From JBEKYH01 sp049511115 (lineage in GTDB: Bacteria; Planctomycetota; Phycisphaerae; Tepidisphaerales; Tepidisphaeraceae), in NCBI GenBank assembly GCA_049511115.1, contig JBEKYH010000229.1:1-17975 (forward strand): a stretch of DNA of 17,975 bases, given 5' to 3'. The position numbers were made by a program, and so were the translations under genes. The notes beneath the pieces are model-generated. The model did no database searches and was not told the DNA's origin. It was given only the letters and a program-made list of their open reading frames with translations. Of this stretch, positions 6,011 to 13,675 are shown one piece after another (within the stretch, counting starts at the first letter, position 1; the number at the start of each line of letters is the position of its first letter).

Positions 6011-7444
6011 GTGGAAACCAGCCAGCGGGGCGTTACTTATGATGAGGTTCCTTACAACAGCCTCCCCTTTCGGGCGTGCCATCCGGAAACGATTGGCGTC
6101 GTCGCCGCCATGGAGGGGCTGACGCCGGCGCCGGTGCGTCGGTGCCGGGTTCTGGAAATCGGTTGCGCCAGCGGCGGCCACCTCCTTCCGATGGCGGCGG
6201 CATATGGCGATTCCCATTTTGTCGGCGTTGATCTTTCCAGCGTGCAAATCACCCGCGCCCGCGAACTAGCGGAGGCCGCCGATCTTCGCAATGTCGCCCT
6301 GCACGCTCAGGACATCTGCCAGTTCACGCCGGACGGCGAATTTGACTTTATCATCGCCCACGGCGTTTATTCGTGGGCGCCAGCGCCCGTGCGCCAGCGG
6401 CTTTTTGACGTTTGCGCGCGGCATCTCTCCCCGCGCGGGGCGGCGATCATCAGCTACATGGTCTATCCCGGCGCGTACGTCTGGTGCGCCCTGCGCCACG
6501 CGATGCAACTGGGAACGCGCGATCTGCCTCCGGGCGAAGTCGCCCCCGAGGCGCGGCACATCGCCCAGGTGTTGGCCGACGCATCGCCGCGGCTGGCCCC
6601 GCGCTGGGGGCCGGTGGTGGCCAAGTGGTCCAAGGACCTCTCCGCGTATGCCGACCGGACGCTGCTGCACGATCAACTTGAGGCAGTCTACTATCCCGTC
6701 TATTTCACGGAATTCGTAGACCAGGCCGCCGCCAGCGGGCTGCGTTATCTTTCCGATGCCACGCGGGATGACATCAAAAACGTGGCCGGCGGAGCGCGCG
6801 AGCAGATTGAAAAGCTGACGGGCGATCCAATCCTGCGAGCTCAATATGTGGACATCGCGGGGTTCCGCATGTTCAGGCAGTCAATTCTCTGCCGCAAGGA
6901 TGCTGCCCTCACGCCGGCCGACCCACTGGGAGTCGTCGAGCGGGCCCATCTTTCGTCCGACAAATTTCTGCCCGGCGCGTCGTCAGCCAAACAGACCGTG
7001 CCGAAGCTGGAATTGAATTCCCTCAGCCCGCTCGGTCAGGCGGTCTATCGGGAATTGTCGGCGCGCTGGCCCAGGACGATTTCCTTCCCCGAATTGCGCA
7101 GCCGAGTGTCAACGACAAGCGCCCCGGGCGGCGACAGAACGCTGGCCACCTTTATCCACCAGCTCCACACCGCCGGCCAGGTGGAATTGTGGATGGATGA
7201 GCCGACGTTCATTGACAACGGATCAGACCCCAAGCGGGCGCGCGTCACCAAACTGGCGCGCGTTCAGGCGGCCAAAGGAATCCCCGTAACCAACCTCCGC
7301 CACGAGGCGTTTTCCGGCGCGGATGATCTGGCGCGGCGAATGGTCGCATCCCTCGATGGAAGTGAGCCATCGGCGGACGTGCTGAAGCATATACCGACGC
7401 TGGCGCGACATAGCATGTTAGTGAATCAAAACATAAGAGAATGA
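6011..7444 (+). CDS. Class I SAM-dependent methyltransferase with methyltransferase regulatory domain
   Basis: A 477-residue protein. The start YDEVPYNSLPF...HPETIGVVA is typical of methyltransferases carrying the PF10119 regulatory domain. The SAM-binding motif I VLEIGCASGG is at residues 47-56, followed by FVGVDLSSVQI. FDFIIAHGVYSW is the motif IV region. Residues of about 180-290 (EARHIAQVLADASPRLAPRWG onward) match the regulatory region. The C-terminal third has a predicted winged-helix part (LGQAVYRELSARWPRTISFPELRSRV). No signal peptide, so cytoplasmic. Substrate unknown. It is a single gene with no same-strand neighbour, divergent from GH28 and convergent with the efflux operon. Its stop codon TGA (7442-7444) is made by the first bases of repeat copy 2. 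An upstream TTG at 5966 would extend it by 15 codons. Confidence 0.88.
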   Translation: METSQRGVTYDEVPYNSLPFRACHPETIGVVAAMEGLTPAPVRRCRVLEIGCASGGHLLPMAAAYGDSHFVGVDLSSVQITRARELAEAADLRNVALHAQDICQFTPDGEFDFIIAHGVYSWAPAPVRQRLFDVCARHLSPRGAAIISYMVYPGAYVWCALRHAMQLGTRDLPPGEVAPEARHIAQVLADASPRLAPRWGPVVAKWSKDLSAYADRTLLHDQLEAVYYPVYFTEFVDQAAASGLRYLSDATRDDIKNVAGGAREQIEKLTGDPILRAQYVDIAGFRMFRQSILCRKDAALTPADPLGVVERAHLSSDKFLPGASSAKQTVPKLELNSLSPLGQAVYRELSARWPRTISFPELRSRVSTTSAPGGDRTLATFIHQLHTAGQVELWMDEPTFIDNGSDPKRARVTKLARVQAAKGIPVTNLRHEAFSGADDLARRMVASLDGSEPSADVLKHIPTLARHSMLVNQNIRE

Positions 7445-7556
7445 ACGCCGAGGCGCGGAGGCGCTGAGGAAGAAAATGCGGAGGAATTTCAAAATCTAAG
7501 TCTTCTTTGAATTTCCTCGTCTTTCCTACCTCAGCGCCTCCGCGCTCAGCGTTCAT
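7441..7556 (-). repeat. Palindromic dispersed element, copy 2 (inverse orientation)
   Basis: The left arm (7441-7469) begins ATGAACGCCGAGGCGCGGAG. The right arm (7529-7556) is its reverse complement with one mismatch and one gap. Read on the minus strand the whole unit aligns with copy 1, including TAGGAAAGACGAG and AAATTCCTCCGCATTTTCTT, with a slightly longer middle. It separates the convergent methyltransferase and TolC-like genes and could fold as a bidirectional terminator-like hairpin. Confidence 0.85.
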
Positions 7557-7566
7557 CTCTCTTCCG

Positions 7567-9018
7567 TCATTGCGCGGGCGCCGTCGTCGGCGTGGAAATC
7601 TCATTGGGCGTCGTGATCTCGATGAGGTCCGCCGGCTCGGTCGACGGATGCGTCGTCGGGGTGGCGTCGGCCAGAGTCAACCGGCCGCTGACGCGCAGGA
7701 GGTCCAGGTAATTGATCTTCTCCTGATATTCCTGCGTCGCCAGGCTAAGCTGCGTGCTCAGCAGCGCCGCTTGTGCGGTCAAAACGTCCAGCGTGATGGC
7801 CAATCCCAGCGGCTCTTCGCGCTGGGCCAAAACAAGCGCGTCGCGATTGGCCGACAATTCAACGCGCAATTCCCTGATCTGATCGCGGCTGCTTTGCAGG
7901 TTGGCGTATGCCGTGCGGATGTCGTCCTCCACCTGCTTGCGCGTCTGGCTCTGCGTCAGCAGCGCCGAGCGAAGCACGCTGAACGCACTTCGCACGTCCG
8001 CTTCAATCTGGCCCCCAGTAAAAATCGGAATGTTCGCCGATATGCCGCCGCTGAGCTTGTTGTTCAACGGCTGGGTCTCTTTGTAAATCAAATATTGCAG
8101 ATTTACAGTTACAGACGGCATATATTCGCTCATGGCGGCGCGCACCCCCTGCCTTGCGGCGAGCACTCCGGCGTCCGCGGCGGCCAGATCCTGCCGATGG
8201 ATGTCCGCTTCGGCGATCCACCCCTCCACCGGCTGCAGCTCGTCCGCCGGAGTGACAAATCCATCCACAAGCGGCCGCGTTGTCACCGGAGAGCCAACCA
8301 GAAACGCCAACATCGCCCGCGCCGTCACCACGCTCGCCTCGGCCTGAATAAGCTGTACGCGCGTGCTCGACGCCTGTGACTGGCTCTGGGCGATTGCCAG
8401 GGGAGTGCCGTTACCGAGGTTGTATTTCGCCTTGGCCTGGCGAACGAGTTCTTCCTGCTCGGCAAGCGAGCTTTGGTAAACTTCCACAGACCGCTCGTTC
8501 TGTAATACCGCGTAATAATCCTGCACTACGTCAAAAAGAATTGTCTGCTGCTCGTTGAGAAGAAGCTGGCGATTTTGTTCCGCCGTGGCCGAATCCTCGT
8601 CAATGGCTGCGTAGTCTTGGAGGTTGAAGGCGTTAAGACTGGCGTTGAGAGGAATAGTGAAATTGTGAATAGGCCCGGGAGCTCCGCGTGCTGGCTGCGA
8701 CTCGCTTAGGGTGGGTCCAAGGTTGATCTGCGGGAGGAGGGTCGCGAACTCACGGTCCTTGGCAATCAGCGCCTGAACATACGTCTCCCCACTCAGACCC
8801 AGGCTCTCATCGTTCTTCTCGGCGAGTTGCAATGCCGCCTGCAGGGTCAGCGGCGCTTCCTCAGTTGGCACGGGCGTCGTCGCCACGCCTGGCATCGCAT
8901 CAAGCTGTTTGCGATACAACGCGACTTCCTTGGCCTGATCGACGCAGCCGGCGGCAGTGGCAGCCAGCGCCAGCCCCAGAATCCTTGCGGCAAGACGCGA
9001 GAGCGGCGAATTATTCAT
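7567..9018 (-). CDS. TolC-family outer membrane efflux lipoprotein
   Basis: A 483-residue outer-membrane factor of the TolC/OEP family, the exit duct of a tripartite pump. The N-terminus MNNSPLSRLAARILGLALAA ends in a lipobox (TAAGC), giving Cys25 as the lipidated residue. Two internally similar OEP halves follow: LTLQAALQLAEKN opens the first, and alpha-helical repeats with ALLTQSQTRKQVEDDIRTAY are in the second. The C-terminal tail is Pro/Thr-rich and may be disordered. The ATG at 9018 overlaps the permease stop codon by 8 bp, indicating translational coupling. The upstream in-frame start at 9135 lies inside the permease gene and would hide the signal peptide. It is the last gene of the operon after the fusion protein, ATPase and permease. 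The pumped substrate is unknown. Confidence 0.9.
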   Translation of the reverse strand: MNNSPLSRLAARILGLALAATAAGCVDQAKEVALYRKQLDAMPGVATTPVPTEEAPLTLQAALQLAEKNDESLGLSGETYVQALIAKDREFATLLPQINLGPTLSESQPARGAPGPIHNFTIPLNASLNAFNLQDYAAIDEDSATAEQNRQLLLNEQQTILFDVVQDYYAVLQNERSVEVYQSSLAEQEELVRQAKAKYNLGNGTPLAIAQSQSQASSTRVQLIQAEASVVTARAMLAFLVGSPVTTRPLVDGFVTPADELQPVEGWIAEADIHRQDLAAADAGVLAARQGVRAAMSEYMPSVTVNLQYLIYKETQPLNNKLSGGISANIPIFTGGQIEADVRSAFSVLRSALLTQSQTRKQVEDDIRTAYANLQSSRDQIRELRVELSANRDALVLAQREEPLGLAITLDVLTAQAALLSTQLSLATQEYQEKINYLDLLRVSGRLTLADATPTTHPSTEPADLIEITTPNEISTPTTAPAQ

Positions 9019-10234
9019 AGCGGAGGGCCTCGATCGGATCGAGCTTGGCGGCGCGTGTGGCAGGGTAATAGCCGAAGAATACGCCCACCGTACCGGAGAA
9101 GATAAGTGCAACGAATATGCTGTAGGCACGCACAAGACTGGGGAACGGGCTAAATATGCCGATCAGGTCCGCCGCGCCAACCCCCGCCAAAACTCCAATC
9201 AATCCCCCCGTGCCGCTCATGATGAGCGCTTCGATCAGGAACTGATTCAGAATATCGCGGTCGCGCGCCCCGATGGCCTTGCGCACGCCGATCTCGCGCG
9301 TGCGCTCGGTCACGGTGACCAGCATGATATTCATGATCCCGATCCCGCCGACCAGCAGGGAAATCCCCGCCACCGAGCCGAGCAGAATGGTAAACGTCGT
9401 GACAAATTGCGACGCGGTCTCCAGGTATTCAGCCTGGCTGCGGATGTCCACATCGTCAGGCATGTCCGGTTGCAGCTTGTGCTGCGTGCGCAGGACCAGC
9501 GAAATGGCATCCTGGAGTTTGGTCACATCGGCCCCGTCCTGCGCCTCGACGTCAATCTCGCGGATGCTGTTGGGCGTGGTCGATGTCACGCCGAACAGTT
9601 CCTTTATGGCCGTGCGATAAGGGATGAGAATCTGGTCGTCCTGGTTGAAAAATCCCTGGTCGCCTTTGCTCTTGAACGTGGCGACCACGACGAAATTGAT
9701 CCCGTTGATCTTGATCGTCTTGCCAATCGGATCGGAATCCACGAAGAGATTCTCAACCGTCTTGGGCCCCAGGATCGCCACCCGGCCCATCCGCACTTCG
9801 GTGTCGTTGTCGTTGAAGAATTCACCTTCGTCCACTTCATAGTCGCGAATCTCAAAATAGGTCGGCGCGACACCCATGATGTTGGTATGGGTGTTGAGGC
9901 TCATGTACTTGACCTGCTCTCCGCCATTGACCACCGGCGAAACCGACTTGACACCCGGAACGTCCAGCAGCGCCTCGGCATCTCCCACGGTGAGATTCTG
10001 CTGCGTGCCGCTCATCACCCCGCCGAAACCGCGCTGTCCGGGCCGGATAATCAGAAGATTGGTCCCCATCGCGTTGATGCGCGACATCACTTGCTGCTCA
10101 GCCCCCGAGCCGATGGCCAGCATGGCGATCACCGCGCCCACGCCGATGATAATGCCCAGCATGGCCAGCATAGAGCGCAGCTTGTTGGCCGACAGGCACT
10201 TGAGGGCGACTTTGACAATCATCCAGTAACGCAT
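9011..10234 (-). CDS. MacB-type ABC transporter permease
   Basis: A 407-residue permease of the MacB/FtsX family. One N-terminal membrane helix (about 21-42, MLAMLGIIIGVGAVIAMLAI) is followed by a large periplasmic MacB_PCD domain (about 45-280). Three C-terminal helices form the FtsX domain (from about 285). The segment VTERTREIGVRKAIGAR after the second helix and the C-terminal RAAKLDPIEALRYE are hallmark sequences of the family. Unlike E. coli MacB, the ATPase is a separate gene, 9 bp upstream. It should work as a mechanotransmitting partner of the fusion protein and TolC-like duct, exporting a peptide, lipid or drug from the periplasm; the substrate is not evident. ATG at 10234; the stop overlaps the next gene. 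Confidence 0.94.
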   Translation of the reverse strand: MRYWMIVKVALKCLSANKLRSMLAMLGIIIGVGAVIAMLAIGSGAEQQVMSRINAMGTNLLIIRPGQRGFGGVMSGTQQNLTVGDAEALLDVPGVKSVSPVVNGGEQVKYMSLNTHTNIMGVAPTYFEIRDYEVDEGEFFNDNDTEVRMGRVAILGPKTVENLFVDSDPIGKTIKINGINFVVVATFKSKGDQGFFNQDDQILIPYRTAIKELFGVTSTTPNSIREIDVEAQDGADVTKLQDAISLVLRTQHKLQPDMPDDVDIRSQAEYLETASQFVTTFTILLGSVAGISLLVGGIGIMNIMLVTVTERTREIGVRKAIGARDRDILNQFLIEALIMSGTGGLIGVLAGVGAADLIGIFSPFPSLVRAYSIFVALIFSGTVGVFFGYYPATRAAKLDPIEALRYE

Positions 10235-10243
10235 GGGGCGGCT

Positions 10244-10972
10244 CTATTTAGTGATCTTCCCGTCGCGCATGACGATCTGGCGTCCGCAGTGGGCCGCCAC
10301 CGCCGCGTCGTGGGTTACGATAATGACCGTTCTTCCCGCGGCGTTGAGCTGCTTGAACAAGGCCAGAATCTCCTCGCCCGTCTTGCTGTCCAGCGCGCCC
10401 GTCGGCTCGTCCGCCAGCACGATGGCCGGATTAGTCACCAGCGCTCGGGCGATGGCCACGCGCTGGCGCTGACCGCCGGAAAGCTGGTTTGGCTCATGGT
10501 GCCCGCGATCCGCCAGGCCCACCAGGCTCATCGCCTTTTTTGCCTGTTCGGCGGCGTCATGTCTGGCCGCGTAGTGCAGCGGCAATTCGACGTTCTCCAG
10601 CGCCGACATGCGCGGCAGCAAATTGAAGGTCTGAAATACAAAACCGATATGCCGGTTGCGAATCGACGCCAGCCGGTTCTTGGGCAGGCGCGAGATGTCA
10701 TCGCCCGCCAGCGTGTAGCTCCCGCTGTCAGGCCGATCGAGGCAGCCCAGGACGTTCATAAGCGTGGATTTTCCACTCCCTGACGGCCCGCGAATCGCGA
10801 CCATTTCGCCCTGCTTGATTTGCAGGCTCACATGATCCAGCGCGCGAACCGTCTGGCCGCCCAGTTCGTAGGTCTTGCACAAATCCTCGGCGAAAATAAT
10901 CGGCCCGGAATCGATGGATTCCGTCAGGGAGTCTTCCACCGAATCCGAGGCTAGAGTAAGCACGCTTGGCAT
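10244..10972 (-). CDS. MacB/LolD-type ABC transporter ATP-binding protein
   Basis: A 242-residue ATPase subunit. Walker A GPSGSGKST, Q-loop FQTFNLLP, signature LSGGQRQRVAIARAL, Walker B IVLADEPTGALD and the H-loop VTHD are all intact, so it should hydrolyse ATP. Family: LolD/MacB-type export ATPases working with a four-helix FtsX-like permease, encoded directly downstream with a 9-bp gap. Its ATG at 10972 overlaps the TAA of the fusion-protein gene by one base (TAATG), a sign of translational coupling. The first 25 residues before AEDLCKTYELGG are non-conserved. Confidence 0.95.
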   Translation of the reverse strand: MPSVLTLASDSVEDSLTESIDSGPIIFAEDLCKTYELGGQTVRALDHVSLQIKQGEMVAIRGPSGSGKSTLMNVLGCLDRPDSGSYTLAGDDISRLPKNRLASIRNRHIGFVFQTFNLLPRMSALENVELPLHYAARHDAAEQAKKAMSLVGLADRGHHEPNQLSGGQRQRVAIARALVTNPAIVLADEPTGALDSKTGEEILALFKQLNAAGRTVIIVTHDAAVAAHCGRQIVMRDGKITK

Positions 10973-11408
10973 TATCGGCGACCTCCGCCAAACGGATTGC
11001 CGCCACCGCCGCGACCCTGCCCATTCCAGCGGCTATCGCCGGGGCCTTTGTGCAGGACGACGGTTTCATTTTCAGCTAAGCCACTGAGAATCTCGTCGTT
11101 GGTTCCGTCGCTGATGCCGACTTCGACCGTTCGGTCTTCCGTCGTCTGGTCAGCCTTCTGGACGGTGACAATCTCCTTACGATCCTTTCGGGTGACGGCC
11201 GCAATCGGAACCAGCAGCACATTATCCTTGCGCTGCTGAATAATGTTCACGTTAGCCGTCATATCGGGGAGCAAAAGCGATTTGTTGTCACTGGTGACTT
11301 CGATCTTTACTTCAAAGGTCACGACATTGGAAGTATTGACGCCCTGCGGAGCGATGCGGATGACCTTTCCCGAGAATTTCTTGCCTGGAAACGCGTCGGC
11401 TGTCCCCC
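10972..11408 (-). pseudogene. C-terminal part of the frameshifted membrane-fusion protein
   Basis: This frame continues the fusion protein after the break: DAFPGKKFSGKVIRIAPQGV, then VVTFEVKIEVTSDNKSLLLPDMTANVNI. These are the beta-barrel and membrane-proximal domains of HlyD/MacA-type adaptors, ending in a Gly-rich tail. It has no start codon of its own at the junction; the first ATG in frame is at 11322. It is in the -1 frame relative to the upstream part. Because it still looks conserved and ends in a TAATG overlap with the ATPase start, the break may be recent or a sequence error. Confidence 0.75.
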
Positions 11409-12287
11409 GATCTCGCTCTCGTCCACGTCGGCGAGAATGAAAAGGTGCGAGAGATCGGAAAGGACCATGACCGATGCGCCGCCCACAACACTCGTCGCGG
11501 AGGAAACCATCGTTCCCTGCTGAACAGTGAGCGCGGTGATCACTCCGTCCATCGGGGCGAATATGTGGCAGTAGGATTGTTGCTGCTTGGCTTCTTCAAG
11601 GGCGACGTTGTCTGAATCAAGCTGCGCCTTGGCCAGCGCTACGTCCTGCTCCTTGATGCTGACTTGGATTTCCTGTGTCTTAAGTTGCTCAATGGCAACC
11701 TTGGCGTTATCCAGATTCGCAACCATCTGCGCAGCCGTATCAGCGGCAGTATCGTAATCTTCCTGTGTATCCAGTTTTTGCGCCAGAAGTTCCTTGCGCC
11801 GGGCCGCTTTCGCCTGGGCATCGGAAACCTGAGCCTGCGCCGAGGTCAAATTTGCGTTGGCCGTCTCTTTAGCCTGTTCGAGTTGCTGCTGGGCGACAAT
11901 GAGTGTCTGCTTCGCCTCTTCAAGCCTGGCGGTGGATATGGCTACCTCGGCCGCCGCTTGTTCCTCGGCTCGATCCTCGTCGGTCGTGTCCACATCCATT
12001 AAAAGGTCATCCTTTTTGACCGTATCGCCAACATCGAAGAGCTTCGTCCGGTTCTTGGGCCCAAGTTGCATGACCTCCCCGCTGGCCCGGCATTTGATCG
12101 GAACGTCCAGATTTGACGCGACCGTCCCCGTGCTGCTGACGCTTTGCGTAATGCTGCCGCGCGTGACGGTCGTCGTCCCAGCAAACGTCGGGTCCACTTC
12201 CACGGAATCGCGCGTGTGCTGCCAGTAAATCAAGCCCCCGGCGGTACTTGCTGCGATTGCCAAAACCACGACGAACACTTTGATCAT
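11319..12287 (-). CDS. N-terminal part of MacA/HlyD-type membrane-fusion protein (frameshifted)
   Basis: The periplasmic adaptor of the efflux pump. It has an N-terminal membrane anchor (VFVVVLAIAASTAGGLIYW), a lipoyl/barrel-sandwich half (SITQSVSSTGTVASNL...GDTVKKDDLL), and a long coiled-coil hairpin of Ala/Gln/Glu-rich heptads (about residues 98-225). The second lipoyl half is YCHIFAPMDGVITALTVQQG, followed by LFILADVDESEIG. After that point the frame turns into unrelated sequence and stops at 11319, while the expected continuation is in the -1 frame from about 11397. The complete gene would span 10972-12287, roughly 430 residues. ATG at 12287 with a good Shine-Dalgarno (AGGAAGAG). It is the first gene of the operon. 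If the break is real the pump lacks a working adaptor. Confidence 0.88.
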   Translation of the reverse strand: MIKVFVVVLAIAASTAGGLIYWQHTRDSVEVDPTFAGTTTVTRGSITQSVSSTGTVASNLDVPIKCRASGEVMQLGPKNRTKLFDVGDTVKKDDLLMDVDTTDEDRAEEQAAAEVAISTARLEEAKQTLIVAQQQLEQAKETANANLTSAQAQVSDAQAKAARRKELLAQKLDTQEDYDTAADTAAQMVANLDNAKVAIEQLKTQEIQVSIKEQDVALAKAQLDSDNVALEEAKQQQSYCHIFAPMDGVITALTVQQGTMVSSATSVVGGASVMVLSDLSHLFILADVDESEIGGQPTRFQARNSRERSSASLRRASILPMS

Positions 12288-12345
12288 TTGCTCTTCCTAC
12301 CTGACTCGCCCGCTCAATGTTGTGAAGAATAATTGCCGGCTCTGG

Positions 12346-12351
12346 ATTATA
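12346..12351 (-). promoter_or_regulatory. -10 box (TATAAT) upstream of the efflux operon
   Basis: A perfect TATAAT on the minus strand, about 59 bp upstream of the fusion-protein ATG. It is directly preceded by a direct repeat of CAATCCGC separated by two bases, which could bind a regulator. No good TTGACA-like -35 is found at 16-18 bases, so it may need an activator. Confidence 0.4.
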
Positions 12352-12434
12352 GCGGATTGGCGCGGATTGATTCCTGTCCCGTCACCCAAGTCTGCTTTCA
12401 CCACCAAAAAAGCGACACAAAGTTGCAGAATTCC

Positions 12435-12538
12435 ATCAAAAAAGCAGGAATTCCAATCTGCTTCGGTTGCGGTAACGCCAGATGCAGTTTATCCCCCGCA
12501 TCGGGCGAAGAAATAGGAACTTTTACTGCTTTTTTGAT
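12435..12538. repeat. 13-bp perfect inverted repeat
   Basis: ATCAAAAAAGCAG (12435-12447) and its exact complement CTGCTTTTTTGAT (12526-12538), 78 bases apart. On the minus-strand transcript the upstream copy could base-pair with the terminator's 3' arm and U-tract. That would give mutually exclusive terminator and antiterminator states. Confidence 0.6.
12438..12463 (-). terminator. Rho-independent-like terminator of the candidate small RNA
   Basis: On the minus strand AAGCAG pairs with CTGCTT around a 10-base loop containing GGAATT, followed by the rest of a six-T run (12443-12438). The stem is short and AT-rich, so it is modest in strength. The 3' arm and T-run can alternatively pair with an upstream 13-base complement at 12526-12538. 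Confidence 0.4.
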
Positions 12539-12610
12539 CCGTCAGGATCGTCAAATCCCGTCACTAGCGGCGGCTTTGAACGGCACAGGAGAACTGCAAC
12601 CCGTTGGAAT
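12438..12610 (-). ncRNA. Candidate ~173-nt structured small RNA or attenuator leader
   Basis: No protein frame is credible here, yet the stretch has its own promoter and terminator. The predicted start (A at 12610) opens a helix AUUCCAA that pairs exactly with UUGGAAU at 12456-12450 near the 3' end. Further nested pairings are GGUUGC with GCAACC, AGUU with AACU, and CUCCUG with CGGGGG. Two internal hairpins are CCGU...ACGG and GAUCC-UGAC-GGAUC. The overall shape is a closed rod, somewhat like 6S RNA in size and topology, but no class is recognised. Alternatively it is a regulatory leader of the efflux operon, since a 13-base inverted repeat could mask the terminator arm. Folding was done by eye only. 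Confidence 0.4.
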
Positions 12611-12617
12611 AGGAGAC

Positions 12618-12645
12618 ATGCTAACGATGCGTGGGGCCGGGTCAA
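12618..12645 (-). promoter_or_regulatory. Sigma70-type promoter of the candidate small RNA
   Basis: On the minus strand TTGACC (12645-12640), a 16-base spacer, then TAGCAT (12623-12618): 5 of 6 and 4 of 6 consensus bases. An A at 12610, eight bases after the -10, is the likely first nucleotide. The nearest downstream protein start is over 320 bp away. Confidence 0.5.
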
Positions 12646-12676
12646 GCGTTTTTTGGATTAAGCGGTTGCGAGCGCC

Positions 12677-13675
12677 TCAATCGCGGCCGCGCGAAAGCTG
12701 AATCAATCGCTGAATTACCAGAAAGCCCAGCAGAAGCCCGCCTATGGCGATGCGCGTCCACCAACTGCTGAGTTGTCCCTGGAACGTGATCGCCGTCTGG
12801 ATAATGCCAAAGGTGATAACCCCCAATGGCGTGCCCGCCACATAACCGACCCCGCCACTGAGAAGCGTCCCCCCCACTACGACGGCGGCGATGGCATCGA
12901 GTTCCATTCCCGCGCCCGCCAATGCGTTTCCCGACGAGGTATAGATCGTATAAACCACCCCAGCCAACCCCGAGCAGAACCCGGCAAGGGCGTAGATCGC
13001 GACTTTTGTGCTGCCGACCGGCAAACCCATCAGCAAGGCCGAAGTTTCATTGCCGCCGATCGCGTAGACATTTCGGCCAAACGGGGTTTGCAGGGAAATC
13101 ACCACCAGCACGATCACCATGACTAAAAAGATGACCGCCGTCAGCGGAAGAGTCATGCCGCCGCCGATAGGAATGGCCACGGAAGACAGCCAGTCATAAA
13201 TGGGATGGTCGATGGTGATCGATTCGCTGCTAACGAGAAGTGCCGCTCCGCGCACGGCGAACAATCCACCCAGCGTAACGAGAAACGGAGGCAGGGACAG
13301 AAAATGAATCAGCACCCCCATCACGGCGCCGAAAATCGTGGTCGCGGCCAGTACCATGGCGATCGCAACCGCGGGATGGATGTGATACTTTTCAATCAGC
13401 ACCGCCACGACGATCCCCGTGCATCCGACCACCGAGCCTACCGACAGGTCAATCCCGCCGCTCAGGATGACAAACGTCTCGCCCAGTGCGGCGATCCCCA
13501 GGAAGGACTCGTCGCTGAAGAATCCCAGAAAAACGTCGGTCGAGAAAAAATGCTTAAAAGCAAGCGATGCCGACGTGTAAAGGATCGCGCAGACCAGCAG
13601 CGTCGCCAGCAACGGCAATGTCCGCCTCGAAATCCAGCGGGAAGGAGAGAACGATCCGGAATCGCTCCGCGTCAT
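12677..13675 (-). CDS. yjfF: Sugar ABC transporter permease, YjfF-type
   Basis: A 332-residue inner-membrane permease of the RbsC/AraH superfamily, about eight to ten hydrophobic helices. The permease motif ETFVILSGGIDLSVGSVVG and the loop FLVTLGGLFAVRGAALLVS are present. The C-terminal GQLSSWWTRIAIGGLLLGF closely resembles the end of E. coli YjfF, one of two permeases of the galactofuranose importer. The ATG at 13675 overlaps the stop codon of the upstream permease by 4 bp (ATGA) and has an AAGGA-rich Shine-Dalgarno. An in-frame ATG at 13735 would overlap by 60 bp and is less likely. Substrate is inferred from E. coli and other sugars are possible. Last gene of the operon; no clear terminator follows. 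Confidence 0.9.
   Translation of the reverse strand: MTRSDSGSFSPSRWISRRTLPLLATLLVCAILYTSASLAFKHFFSTDVFLGFFSDESFLGIAALGETFVILSGGIDLSVGSVVGCTGIVVAVLIEKYHIHPAVAIAMVLAATTIFGAVMGVLIHFLSLPPFLVTLGGLFAVRGAALLVSSESITIDHPIYDWLSSVAIPIGGGMTLPLTAVIFLVMVIVLVVISLQTPFGRNVYAIGGNETSALLMGLPVGSTKVAIYALAGFCSGLAGVVYTIYTSSGNALAGAGMELDAIAAVVVGGTLLSGGVGYVAGTPLGVITFGIIQTAITFQGQLSSWWTRIAIGGLLLGFLVIQRLIQLSRGRD

Noticed and set aside
5818..7556. CRISPR array or composite transposon
   Set aside because: Only two units, far apart and inverted, with no spacers, no cas gene and no transposase in the window.
8957..10783. A 608-codon open frame on the plus strand
   Set aside because: It lies wholly antisense to the efflux permease, ATPase and TolC-like genes, whose motifs are unmistakable. 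The translation is Arg/His/Asp-rich with no domain, as expected for antisense frames in GC-rich DNA.
11395..11410. Programmed -1 ribosomal frameshifting at the GGGGGA run of the fusion-protein gene
   Set aside because: The site is not a proper X-XXY-YYZ slippery heptamer, no downstream pseudoknot was evident, and the joined protein would still lack residues usual in the family.
12333..12701. A 122-codon plus frame starting with TTG in the large intergenic gap
   Set aside because: No ribosome binding site, no domain, and it runs into the 3' end of yjfF on the other strand. The region has better evidence as a minus-strand RNA.
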